From assembly GCF_003589595.1 (NCBI RefSeq), contig NW_020653200.1, positions 3,764,104-3,828,103 of the forward strand: a stretch of DNA of 64,000 nt, given 5' to 3'. The stretch's first letter is position 1. Every line of letters begins with the position of its first letter. A program made the translations under genes and the position numbers. The stretch comes from Hyposmocoma kahamanoa (taxonomy: Eukaryota > Arthropoda > Insecta > Lepidoptera > Cosmopterigidae). The notes under the pieces are model-generated. The model made no database searches, had not been told where the DNA came from, and saw nothing but the letters and a program-made list of their open reading frames with translations. Of this stretch, positions 12,095 to 22,450 are shown one piece after another.

Positions 12095-15000
12095 TCAGGT
12101 ATATAAAGTATAGACCGTGTTTCCTGCGCCCACGCCCGCTGCCGCAACGCGTGCGCGAAGCTCGTTGATCTCGCGCGCGTGCAGTTCGATGTCGTGCTGC
12201 GTGAACCGCGGCCGCTGGCAAAGCGGGTGCTGCTCCGGCAGCCAGCGGTGGATAATAGGGGTCATCAGGTCGCGGTGCACCTGACAAGCATATACCTTAC
12301 AAGTCTGAAACACTTACAACGAAACTTTGCCAATGACTAATATTAATTTATCACGCATTTATTTATTTAATCTTTTTGTACAATACAATAATGTACAAAT
12401 GGCGGACTTAGTGCTATACCAGTCAACTATTGGGCCAAACAGAAAAAATGTCATAAGCCAAAATTTTATGTTTAATTAATTTATACGGTATAAAATAAAC
12501 ATAATACAGTATAACATACTTAATATAATAAATATATCTAATATATTATATATATTATTATACATAATATTATTTATAATAATATATAAGTACCCACAGC
12601 TACATTATACAGAATCATGATGTAGAAGATTGTCAAAAAGATAACTGCGCAACATGCGCTTGAAAAAGATAACTAAGGCTCAACTCACACTGGCGCAGAG
12701 TCAAAGCGTTGCGTCCTGTTTTTCAACTACAACGCATGGCGACACGCGTCGTCGCGCGACGACGCTTGCATTGACGCGCACGGATTACAGTACGGTCGGC
12801 ATTTGACGCGTGAAACAGCTCGACGTTAACCAAGTGTCGACGCGAGAAGGCGAAATTCCATATTCGTATACCACAAATGTGTACCTTTATCATTGGAAAA
12901 CAGAGATGAATATGCTATAGGCGAAAAACATGACGCGTCGGGACACGCTTCGACTCTGCGCTAGTGTGAGTTGCGAGCGGGAGCGCGTTCCAATGACGTA
13001 TTACGTAAAGGGCGAAAGAATTAGATACAAAGCCAGTACCGTGAGAAAGAATAGAGAGCACTTATTGTTTCCTAATTTTGAGAAAACTTAGAAAATATCT
13101 CTTTATGAAGAATCTCACCATAGCTGGGTCATTAGGTTGCGTGAAATATGAAACGATGGCACCAACCAGGATCGATACTATCACTCCAACCAACGTGTAA
13201 TATAAATAGCTCAATCTATACAGGAAGAATGTTCCGGAACTGAAAATTGCAATTGTTGAATGCTCAAATCTTCTTGTACACCACTACAATCATTATCATT
13301 CAAATAAAAAAAACATGACTTTGTGCAATAATTAGGTACATTAATTCATCATCTTTAGTACAATAAGCAGGCTCATTATACTTACTTACCGATCAAATTC
13401 TACGGTACTGTGTGGTGTAGAAGTAGTCGTTGTAAAAGAGAAGTTGCCTGGGCAGCCTTCAATTGATGTGGGTTTCGGTATTATTACTATTTCCCCTCGC
13501 ATCATTGCTGCTTGTGTTCCAAGCGAAATCCATCCTACGAATAGGGTGGAGCATATACCACCTACCAGAGCACCCTGTAATAAAAATTTCTTATCATCAT
13601 CAACCCATTTACTACGCCTCACTGGGTACGGGTGTCTTTTCAGGCGAGGGTTTAATTCCAATAGCCACAGCCTCCAAGCTTCCTGGCGCAATGCAGGTTG
13701 CCGACTTCACACAGTTTTGTGAGGGTAATCAACTTTCTTCGCCGTCTACGTTTTTCTTCACCGAAAAGCCCATGGTAAATTTTAAATTGAATTTCGCTTA
13801 AATTCCGGAAAACTCAAAGGCGGATTCGAACCCACGGCAGTTGCTAGTGGTAGTATGATGATTTGAGGAGTTAGGTCAAACCTTAAAACAATCTTAATTT
13901 TTGTAAAAATATCATTATTTAGTCAATAGCGTCAACTCACTGTTGCGTTTATCCAAGGCAGAAATAGGCCCATCGAAAATAGCCCTAGAAGACTACCAGC
14001 TGTGATTCCCGCCAAACTTTTTCCAGCTTGTATTAAAGCACCCATGTGTTCTACAAGAAACACCAGCGCCACACAAATTGCTCCTGTATATGACAATAAG
14101 AACTCTTGGTAATATATGTTTATGTTATAATTGAGTTGATGGCCTACATGAGACGTACTAGTGGTCGACGACCCGTTGGTCGGCCCATTTGGGCCGATGG
14201 AGAGATGAAATAGGGAAAGCCGTTCACGCCCTCTATGTAGAGAACTAGGAGGAGATCGCACAAGACAGGGTTCGCAGGTACTAACTCGTAATGGCCAAAT
14301 ATATGAGGCCAAAGCCCACTTCGGCTCGCTGAGTCAGCAGAGTAAGTAAATAATTAATTGCGTTAATAAATTATTCCAATTATGCATTATTAAAAAAATA
14401 TTTCCAATTCTACAGACCAATTACAACGACGATAACTTTCATTATAAAACTGGCAGTTTTCTCCGATATTGGTTTGTTATACGCAGGCCTGATGAGGTCC
14501 TCAAAAATCACTCCACACAATGAATTCAATCCGGTGGACATGGAGCTGAAAATTTAGTCTAGTAAGAGATATGGTATTTTCACTGCTTTGGCGTGACATC
14601 GAGTGCATCTCACCGGAATTGTACCTCAATGCCGCGCTGAAGACACCACTCATGAAGATGCCGGGAAGCGCTGGTATTGAACCGGTTATAGTCATAACAA
14701 AGTACGGCAGTAATTGATCGTTTTTCCTAATAGCTCCAGTAGTAAGAGGATCGCATGTGGCAAACGTAGCGTAAATAACAAGTCCCGTGTAACAACAGAG
14801 CGAAACTAGGATAAAGATACCTCCTGCCATTATAAATACAGTACTGTAAAAAACAAATGACACGGATGATTAGCGAATGGAAAACAATATGAAGTAGAAA
14901 ATAACTCTAAAATATAATTAATCATTTCTTCCCTTGACAGAGCAAAGTATCGTCAAGGAACCAGTTTTCGAAGAGTTTGCAAACTAATTTAAAGTCAAGT

Positions 15001-18000
15001 ATCACTTATGTACGTATTTGGAATAATTCCGGCTATTTTTATTTTATAACATCAAGTGACGGGACGAACAAGTCGTGCGCCTGATGGTAAGCTACACGCT
15101 TGTCCATAACAATTACAGTATCACTCAGAGCTTTAAATCACAAAAATCTGAGGGGCACTGCCACTGCGCCCGACACCCTGAGACATAAGTTGATAAGTCC
15201 CATGTGCTCGTAATTTCACCAGCACCCTTTACCCTTCAAAACCGGAACACAGTGATGCTGACATTACTGCTTGGCAGCAGAAATAGGTAAGGTGGCTGTA
15301 CTTCCCTGGACGAACTCTTTCACAAGGAGCTCTACTGCTACTAGGTATCAGCTGTATTAATACTTATTTACTAAATACTCATTAGTAAGATTAACAAAAA
15401 AGATTCGAAATTCTTATTAAAATATGACGGGAATAAGATATACTTCATTAAAGTTGAGAAGAATATTCCCGATGTTCTTACAAATACCTAATAGGCAATT
15501 AGGATTGTCGACTAAATTCGTCAAAATATTCGCAAATGATATTATGCACAGACATTTTTATTTTCTTACTTATCACGTAAGTAATTTATTTTTGTAATTT
15601 AGTACCTACTTCACGGAATTAGGCAATAGGCTTATTACACCTTTACAGCTAAGTAAATTATTAGTAACATACGCACATTCTGGCTCTTTTCAAAGAAGAC
15701 AAAGCAAGACATCTTTGTACCATGGCTTGATTGACTGAACAAGATGCAAGCCATGCAAAATAATTTCCAATCACTGTTGACCAAAACGTATGACGAATTG
15801 TTAGATCTGGGTCCATGCTGAAAAGTTATTGAACTAGATAACATTGGTTTACAAATTACTCATGATATTAAATTAGATCCTTGTTTACTTAAAAAACTCC
15901 AGTCGATCACCCTCTTTGTTTATGTTGATGACGTTGCCTATTCCACCCAGACGCCATGTTCCATACGCTAGTACAAATACAACACCAAAGTACATAAGGA
16001 CAGTTTGCAGAGTGTCCGTCCATACTACAGCTTTCAGTCCTCCCTGAAATCACACGTTCAATCATGCATAAATATGGATGGAATAATTCATGTTAGTATC
16101 TTCTTTGCATCACGTCGATTGGCAAATCCTTTTGCCATGATGGCAAGCATTACAGTGTATGCCATTGATACGATAACATCAAAAAGTAGCACTACAGACT
16201 ATCTTCAGTGGCCCACAATGACGTTTACCCTGTGCAGAGCTCCTTGTTTTCACAAGGAGCTCTGTGCAGCACTTTCCTGGACGAGTACGTCCAGAAAAGT
16301 ACTGCTACCAGAGCATACTGTGTCCCGGTTTTGAAGGGTAAGGACTGCGGTGAAACTACAGGCACATACGACTTGTCAACTTCATGTCTCAAGGTGACAT
16401 GCGCAGTGGCAGTGCCCCGTAGATTTTGGCAATTTAAAGCTCTGATGGCGCTGAAACTGCCATGGATAGCCAGCCGCCTTGTTTGTCCTGTCACTTGATG
16501 TCATAAAAAAATCTCTTCTAGGTGCAAGCAGAGCGCAAATTGGTTAGGTGTACACTTTGTCGGCGGCTGATTTACTTGACCTCCACGTGGAGTGAATTAA
16601 GATGATTCTCAAAACCGGGTACAGCAATTTGTCCGTCACTGTGGGGGGATAGAATTAGGTCAATAGAATAATAATGCGTATTTTACTTAGCTATTATAGT
16701 ACTCACTAGAGTTGTATAAAATATGCACACAATGCACACAATGGGGGTGATGTAGTGCAAATTGATGCCAGTAACTGGAAAATATACAAATATTTACAAA
16801 ACATGAATAAATTATTATTTGAATCAATTTTACGCTGATAATTTTTTAGACTAGTTGTACCTTGACTGAAGGCCAAAGCTGGGACGTAAATAACTATCGG
16901 TATGTAGAGCATCATTTTGATGATAAATATGATGGATCCCAACAAACGTACGTTTTGGTTAAATCTAAGCTTCAGGTACTGAAAATTAACAAAAATAAAG
17001 TACAAAGCATTCGTAAATTAGTGTTATACAAGTGAATAGGGGATATATTGTAATTTTATGTACAACAGTGTGGAAAATGAGACACTGCCTCAGTGACCGA
17101 ACGGTTACCATGCTGGTCTGCCACGCAGAGGTCTAGGGTTCGATTCCCGGGCTGGGAAAAATATTTATATGGCCTACATTTATTTCTCTCGTGAGTTTGG
17201 GTGTAATATGTGGTTGTCTACGCGTGTCTCCATTGCACACGCGATACTCTGTTTCCCTAGTGCATGAATCTGGGCGTTATTTATACTCTAGGTATTTGAA
17301 CACATTCGCTAACTATGCTAGCTGTATATTGTATTAAATTCATACGGCGGGTATCATACTAAAAAGAGTTGTTCTGCCCTCCTTGTCACAATTAACGCAT
17401 TTGCATTTTGGTAATTTTCGAGACAATTAGCTCCTAAAGTTTATTTCTTTGAAAAAAGTCGCTTTCGCTTATTTTGCATAACAATAAAACAGAAACTAAA
17501 TAAGATATTTAAAAAAATCCTCTTATATGGGGTTGTAGATCTCGCTATGTTGATTCCAGATATGTCAATAACTCAATATGGCCAAATATGTCGATTACGT
17601 TAGTTATAAGGTAAGTGGTACTGTCAGCAACATCGACGCGTTTGGGATTTTTTTGCGTGCAGGCAACGGCGGTCAGTAGCAGCCTTCCGCAGTTTGCTGG
17701 TTCTGGTCAATCAACGATGTTCATGGGCTAGAGCATACTTTCCCAAAGTAGACCCTACCGCCCCCCGTGGGCGCTGACGAGTCAGTCCTAAGGGGGCGGC
17801 AGAGGCATCGGAAGCAATTGACACAAAGCAATTGAACAACTTTGAGGGAAAAAGAGAACTTTGGGAAACTGTGGGCTAAAGCATATTTTCATTATAAACA
17901 AAAATATTTTACCTTAAAAAAGGTTAATAAAATAAGGCTACAATCATCGTTTCAATCTTTGCTGATAGTACCCAATATATAATAAATACGTCTGCCAATT

Positions 18001-18422
18001 TACCTCGTATGTCGATGTTATTTGTAAGTTGTAAAACACGGGCAGGTAAATAACAGCAATTGTAAGTGAGACCGCCCACTCAGACAACACTGCAGACCAC
18101 AGCTGAGTGCCATAAGTATACATTTCAGCCGGAATGCCCAGTAATGATATTCCAGAAATATAACTGAAATGCATGTTTACTTTTGAAAGAACGAATAATA
18201 CTTGTCAAATAAAAATGAATAGAATATTTGAAATTAATACCTGGCTATCAAAGACATCGAAATGGGAAACATTCCCATTGTTTTTCCGCCCATTAGGTAC
18301 TCCGCCGTGGTGTTTTGCTTCTGTTTAGCGAAGAATGCGTAGTAAACCCCGATGAGCACTGAAAGGAAGAGCATCATCCCGAACACGAGATAGTCCAACC
18401 AGTCGAAGTATACCACCGTCAT
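12095..18422 (-). CDS. SLC5 sodium-coupled solute transporter (SMCT/SMVT-like), complete
   Basis: Na+-driven symporter of the plasma membrane, of the type that moves monocarboxylates or vitamins. Twelve exons (high to low): 18241-18422, 18004-18163, 16861-16978, 16707-16774, 15889-16043, 15677-15817, 14625-14843, 14418-14545, 13941-14083, 13390-13574, 13119-13239, 12095-12280. All phases agree and give 601 aa, normal for the family. Diagnostic parts are the N-terminal [10 protein letters not shown] helix, [13 protein letters not shown] (helix 2-3), STYEYLKLRF across exons 2-3, [15 protein letters not shown] across exons 4-5, [17 protein letters not shown], and the tail [15 protein letters not shown]. 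The last exon has two in-frame acceptors 24 bases apart (12304 or 12280); I chose 12280 because it gives direct continuity. Exact substrate cannot be read from sequence. Introns carry a MITE, SINE and family A repeats. Confidence 0.94.
12679..12977. mobile_element. MITE in last SLC5 intron
   Basis: About 300 bp with roughly 30-bp inverted ends. The left reads AACTCACACTGGCGCAGAGT and the right is the complement with a few changes. The interior is rich in CGACG/CGTCG words and itself folds. Non-coding. Confidence 0.8.
13590..13885 (-). repeat. tRNA-type SINE, diverged, reverse orientation
   Basis: Shares with the 41038-41289 copy the order of blocks 'gcaatgcaggttgccgactt' (right part), 'aaaactcaaaggcggattcg' and 'gaacccacggcag', the last being the complement of a pol III B-box-like GGGTTCGAATCC. 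Located in an SLC5 intron. Confidence 0.6.
15040..15350. repeat. Dispersed repeat family A, copy 3
   Basis: Near full-length copy in an SLC5 intron, same orientation as the 4.5 kb copy. Begins 'ataacatcaagtgacgggac' and ends 'cacaaggagctctactgcta'. Confidence 0.8.
16105..16510. repeat. Family A repeat, inverted copy, joined to another repeat
   Basis: From about 16205 this is family A in reverse, ending 'tcacttgatgtcataaaaaa'. Near its start, 'gagctccttg' and 'caaggagctc' form a small palindrome. The preceding 16105-16200 contains 'atggcaagcatta' and 'agtgtatgccat', which recur at 40182-40220, so a second short repeat unit is attached. Located in an SLC5 intron. Confidence 0.65.
17085..17290 (+). 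repeat. tRNA-derived SINE, family D
   Basis: The head resembles a tRNA: a GTGACCGAACGGTTACCATG-like A-box region, then GGGTTCGATTCCCGGG as B box. A body of about 130 bp follows ('atttatttctctcgtgag', 'gtttccctagtgcatg'). A second copy with the same head and body is at 49940-50125. It is not a functional tRNA, because acceptor-stem pairing and a clean 3' end are missing. Located in SLC5 intron 2. Confidence 0.8.
17735..17850. repeat. Dispersed repeat family I
   Basis: The block 'cctaagggggcggcagaggc' recurs with small changes at 57570-57650. A direct repeat (GGGCTAGAGCATACTTT and GGGCTAAAGCATATTTT) brackets the stretch at about 17726 and 17873 and may be a diverged target duplication. Confidence 0.5.
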
Positions 18423-19800
18423 GCTGAGATTCGTTAGCCGAGCACAGTGTCAATTCGCGCGTCCGTCTACACCGACACTTAAACTCCATCTCGGTATACA
18501 ATAGGCATTTACTAAGCGGAACTGGCAGCTGGGACGATTCTATATTTATCTTTTGAAGGATCTGGTGATACGGCCCACAGCACAGGAGGGATAAGGTTGA
18601 CTAATTTTCCTGTTAACGGTCCAAACTGGACTCGCTGAGCTCGTTATCTTGCACACAATGCGGTGCCTACATAGCTTCTCAGTAACATTGTTATGAGTAT
18701 TTTTATAAATAAAACTTCATGGAGTGTTTTCTTTGTTTATATTTATTCTGGCTTAAACATTGATTCATACCTCATGTACCTAACTACGCTGTGCTCGCTC
18801 GACAATGAAATGTGCATATAATCATTGAAAACCTATGTCTATGATATGATGAATGAAAACCAGTTAAACACGATCTACAGACTGACACAGAAGAGTGTAG
18901 TTATATTTTGGGCTATTAATGTGTACTGAACAACTTTAGCCAGAAACAATACTTCCAAAAATAAGTTTTCGTATTTCCAGTGACGACAAATTTGATAGGA
19001 AGTTGTAGTATTTTATTCAAATGAAAACATATTTCAGGCTTAAGTTTGTCAGTCTGATAAACTATAACTACACTATCATGTTAAGATTTTTAATTTAACT
19101 TTGTACCAATCCATACAGGTACTCTCATTGTAAACACTGCTATTTTTATACACATAAATACCTACACAAATATAGTGAATTATATTATTTAAAAAGTGAT
19201 TTTCCACAATGATATGACACAGAAATCGTTTATTGAACATTTAAGAGTGTATTAAATTTTAGGAATAAGATTTTTACAGTTAGGTAGGTATTTACAGACA
19301 GGATACAGTCGAAGTAGTAAAAAAATACGTCTAATGATACTGGAAAACTTACGTGTAATTATTACCTTTAACACAGAATATTACGTAAATTTATTGAAAC
19401 TATTTACGATCCCAAAATGACTAAGTAGTATCTCTAACAACTGTGCGAACACAATCTATAGTATGCCTAAAGATATATATTTAATTTGAAATATTACATT
19501 GATAATACATTTTCCAGAACGAACATCAATAGAGTAAACAATTCGTTGCGTTTCAAAAACTGTGGCTCAAACAAAACAGACAATTTTTCTAGTTGTTATA
19601 TAGCTGCATTCAGAATGTCCTAATATTATGAATAAGTAAGATACTGAACACATATTGCGTTCGTATCCTTCTCTATATCGGGGAACAAAAGGCATAAAAA
19701 TCGCACTACGTATATCGATACGTCCGGAAAAAAAGGGCGTAAAAAGACAGTACAAAGTTTATAAGATGAATGAAAAACGAAATTTATAAACGTGTTGGTG
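18423..19800. other. 5' flank of SLC5 gene, no gene seen
   Basis: No exon, tRNA or delimited mobile element. The SLC5 promoter and 5' UTR should lie in the first part, but no TATA or initiator context stands out enough to place the start site. Confidence 0.4.
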
Positions 19801-19820
19801 TTGGTTCATATATGAACCAA
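19801..19820. repeat. 20-bp perfect palindrome
   Basis: TTGGTTCATATATGAACCAA, uninterrupted, just left of a large fold-back element. Confidence 0.85.
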
Positions 19821-19855
19821 AATTATTGGGTTTTCATTCAATTTTATCACAAGTT

Positions 19856-20225
19856 ATTGGTGTGGAGTTGAGTTAAATTGTCCTGTTTCTTCGGTCTGTG
19901 TACTCAAAGTATAACTTAAACATACAAGTAAAATAAAAAACCATTTTTGACGAATAAGTAAACTTCCAAAGTGTACGTAAATACAAAGGCGTTATTGATA
20001 TGGGGTTGAGTTAAAGTTTCCTGTTTCTTTGTGTAGGTACTCAAAGTTTTAATCATTCGCCAAAAATGGTTTTTATATGTAAACATACAAATAAAATTAA
20101 AAACTTTTTCAATTTTATTTGTATGTTAACATATAAAAACCATTTTTGATAATTAAACTTTGAGTACACAGAACGAGGAAAGAGGAAACTTTAACTCAAC
20201 TCCATGTCAATAATGCATTTGTGTT
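19856..20225. mobile_element. Fold-back element with a third partial arm
   Basis: Arms of about 105-110 bp (roughly 19988-20098 and 20116-20222) are imperfect inverted repeats. They share 'gttgagttaaagtttcct', 'tactcaaagtttt' and 'ccaaaaatggtttttata'. To the left (about 19862-19960) lies a third, diverged direct copy of the left arm. No open frame. Probably a non-autonomous fold-back DNA transposon that suffered a nested or partial duplication. Confidence 0.8.
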
Positions 20226-20229
20226 AAAA

Positions 20230-21300
20230 TTTACTTTGACGCCCTTTCTACTCCGCAGTATCGAATTATGGGTGCTTCGTTTTATTTTGAAAAAAAAAAA
20301 CATTCAAATCATCTTCCTAATGATGGAGACAAACTATTCGAGAAAAACACCGAATTATCCGAAAATGACCTTTATGTACTTAACATCAGGTAAGTTACTT
20401 TTACATTACTTAACATAAATGTACAACTAGATCCATTCAAAACAGGTACTGGACTCTGAAAACATTGATAACATTTTATAATACTAATGTATAAATAGAT
20501 ATAATAACTATTAACTACCACTCCATACTGCAAATACCAATTACCTGAACTACGGTTTGTTGCGATTAACTGCTATTAATAACCTGCGTGAATAACACGA
20601 AAGTGCCTACGACAATGAAGATGAAAGAAAATTCCGCATAAACAGCTGTCGTCGCTGCAAAGTAAATATGAATAATAAGCATTTTCCCCTAAAAATAACT
20701 TTCTTACTGCTTACACTTCTTGGCATTTTTATTCCAAAGTAAAGCACCTTTTTTGTTACAATGCAATCACAATTTAAATTTTACATCGTTTTCGATTGCA
20801 TTATCTACCAAGAATAGTTACATTCTCTCTATACACTTGCAAGTCATACCCGTCAAGAATAATGAAATGCCTTCTCTGTACATTACATAGTGCTTCCATT
20901 GCCTAGTTCATTTCAAAGTGAATTGTGAAGCAATACTGTCAAATACGTCTGTAAAATACGTCTTCAAGAAAACAGGGCAGCCCCCGCAAATATAATAAAA
21001 CTATAGGTCGATTTTGTACCGAGGCGTGTGTGATTACACTAAAGAGGTGACTTCAAGCGTGCAAGTGAATGTTTAAGCCAGGGCATCAAAATCTCCGAAG
21101 GAAAATGCATCTCGAAAGAAGCAGGATCTGTTTTAAGAAAACATTTTATATAAAAAGACTCAACTTCTTCGTTAGTAAAGTCGAAAGGAATCGTTTTGAA
21201 CGACAGTTACATTAGGTAAAGTGACCTCTACGTGACATCTAAAAAGGTAAGAACTCGTGTTATTTGAAGACCCTAAAACGCACCGGTACGACATTGAAAG
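20230..21300. other. Intergenic, nothing recognised
   Basis: No supported exon or repeat. It contains a short open frame near 20221-20418 without protein-like features. Confidence 0.4.
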
Positions 21301-21622
21301 TTAAGCCGAATTTACATTTGTGTGACTGACGTGTCGTGACGCGTCAGAATGATATTGGTTTCATAAATTTAGTATACGCCGGATTTACATTTGTCTGACG
21401 TGTCGTGTCGTGACGCGTCAGAACGGTATCAGCTTCATACACACAACACAAGCCGTTACGTCAGATTGCGGCACACTAATATAAATCTAACCATATTAAA
21501 TGTTTGAAACCGATACCGTTCTGACGCGTGACGACACGACACGTCAGGCATATGTAAATCCGGTTAACCGATACCATTATGACGCGTCACGACACGACAC
21601 GTCAGACAAATGTAAATCAGCC
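21301..21622. mobile_element. MITE with doubled inverted arms
   Basis: Four copies of one arm of about 57 bp are arranged A1-A2-A2'-A1' (about 21304-21360, 21378-21436, 21510-21565, 21566-21622). Each contains 'tttacatttg', 'gacgtgtcgtg' and 'gacgcgtcagaa' or the complement. A1/A1' and A2/A2' each pair, giving a nested hairpin. Non-coding. Confidence 0.85.
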
Positions 21623-22243
21623 TTTACGCCTCACTACCTACTTATTTCTACCTAGAAATTGTGACTACCTCACTACGAAAATAGACAGATTAATTGTGAT
21701 TTTCATCTCAGCAACATGGCCGTCCGTAAAATGTTTTAGCTACTTTAATTCCATTTGCGAGTTGGTCGCACAAGATGACATACCTACACTTAAGCTATTC
21801 AATATCTACCATGAATAATAAAATCTACAACATAGACTGCCACTTTTCACGTTACAGAAACCATCATTGAAGTTGGCCTTAAGAGTCGATATTACCTCAG
21901 CTCGTTCAATTCAAATTTTTCCCGTACTAATACGGTTCATTTTGCTATGTCTAGCAGCAGGGACAATGGTTTTATTTCAAAATTTATTTTTTAAACAAAC
22001 GAAATTGAAGCCATTTCAAAAGTGCATATCGTAAACTATAGGTACGTGTTCTATTTAGTTCGGTTGATATAAAAAATATTTTGGTATATGTAAAGTACGT
22101 ATTAAACACAGTGGTTTTCTTGTAATATTTCGAGGTAAGTTTGTGTTTTGTTTTTATCGAGTAAATTTTTAGGAATCATGTTTTCACACCGTATAATAAT
22201 CAGTGTATATCATCAATTTTACTATATATTTTTTCCATAGTGA

Positions 22244-22249
22244 TTTATT
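22244..22249 (-). terminator. Candidate poly(A) signal of the Kv-beta gene
   Basis: AATAAA on the minus strand, about 200 bases after the predicted TAA stop at 22451. Confidence 0.4.
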
Positions 22250-22450
22250 CAACACTTTCACTGTTATGCGGAATCAACCAAAGCCATTTTAGGTAGTACA
22301 GACTCTTAAAGAGAAAGTTACAAAAAAATATATGAACCTTTCTTGCGGCTTCGTAATATGAATTACTTAGCTATCTGAATCTTGTTTAACGTTTCGGTCG
22401 TATGGTTGTATAAAGTCGATCGTGTTACGTACGTAATTCCAGGGTTTTTT

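Noticed and set aside
17085..17160. Possible tRNA gene
   Set aside because: It has A and B boxes but no paired acceptor stem, and its body is shared with another SINE copy at 49.9 kb.
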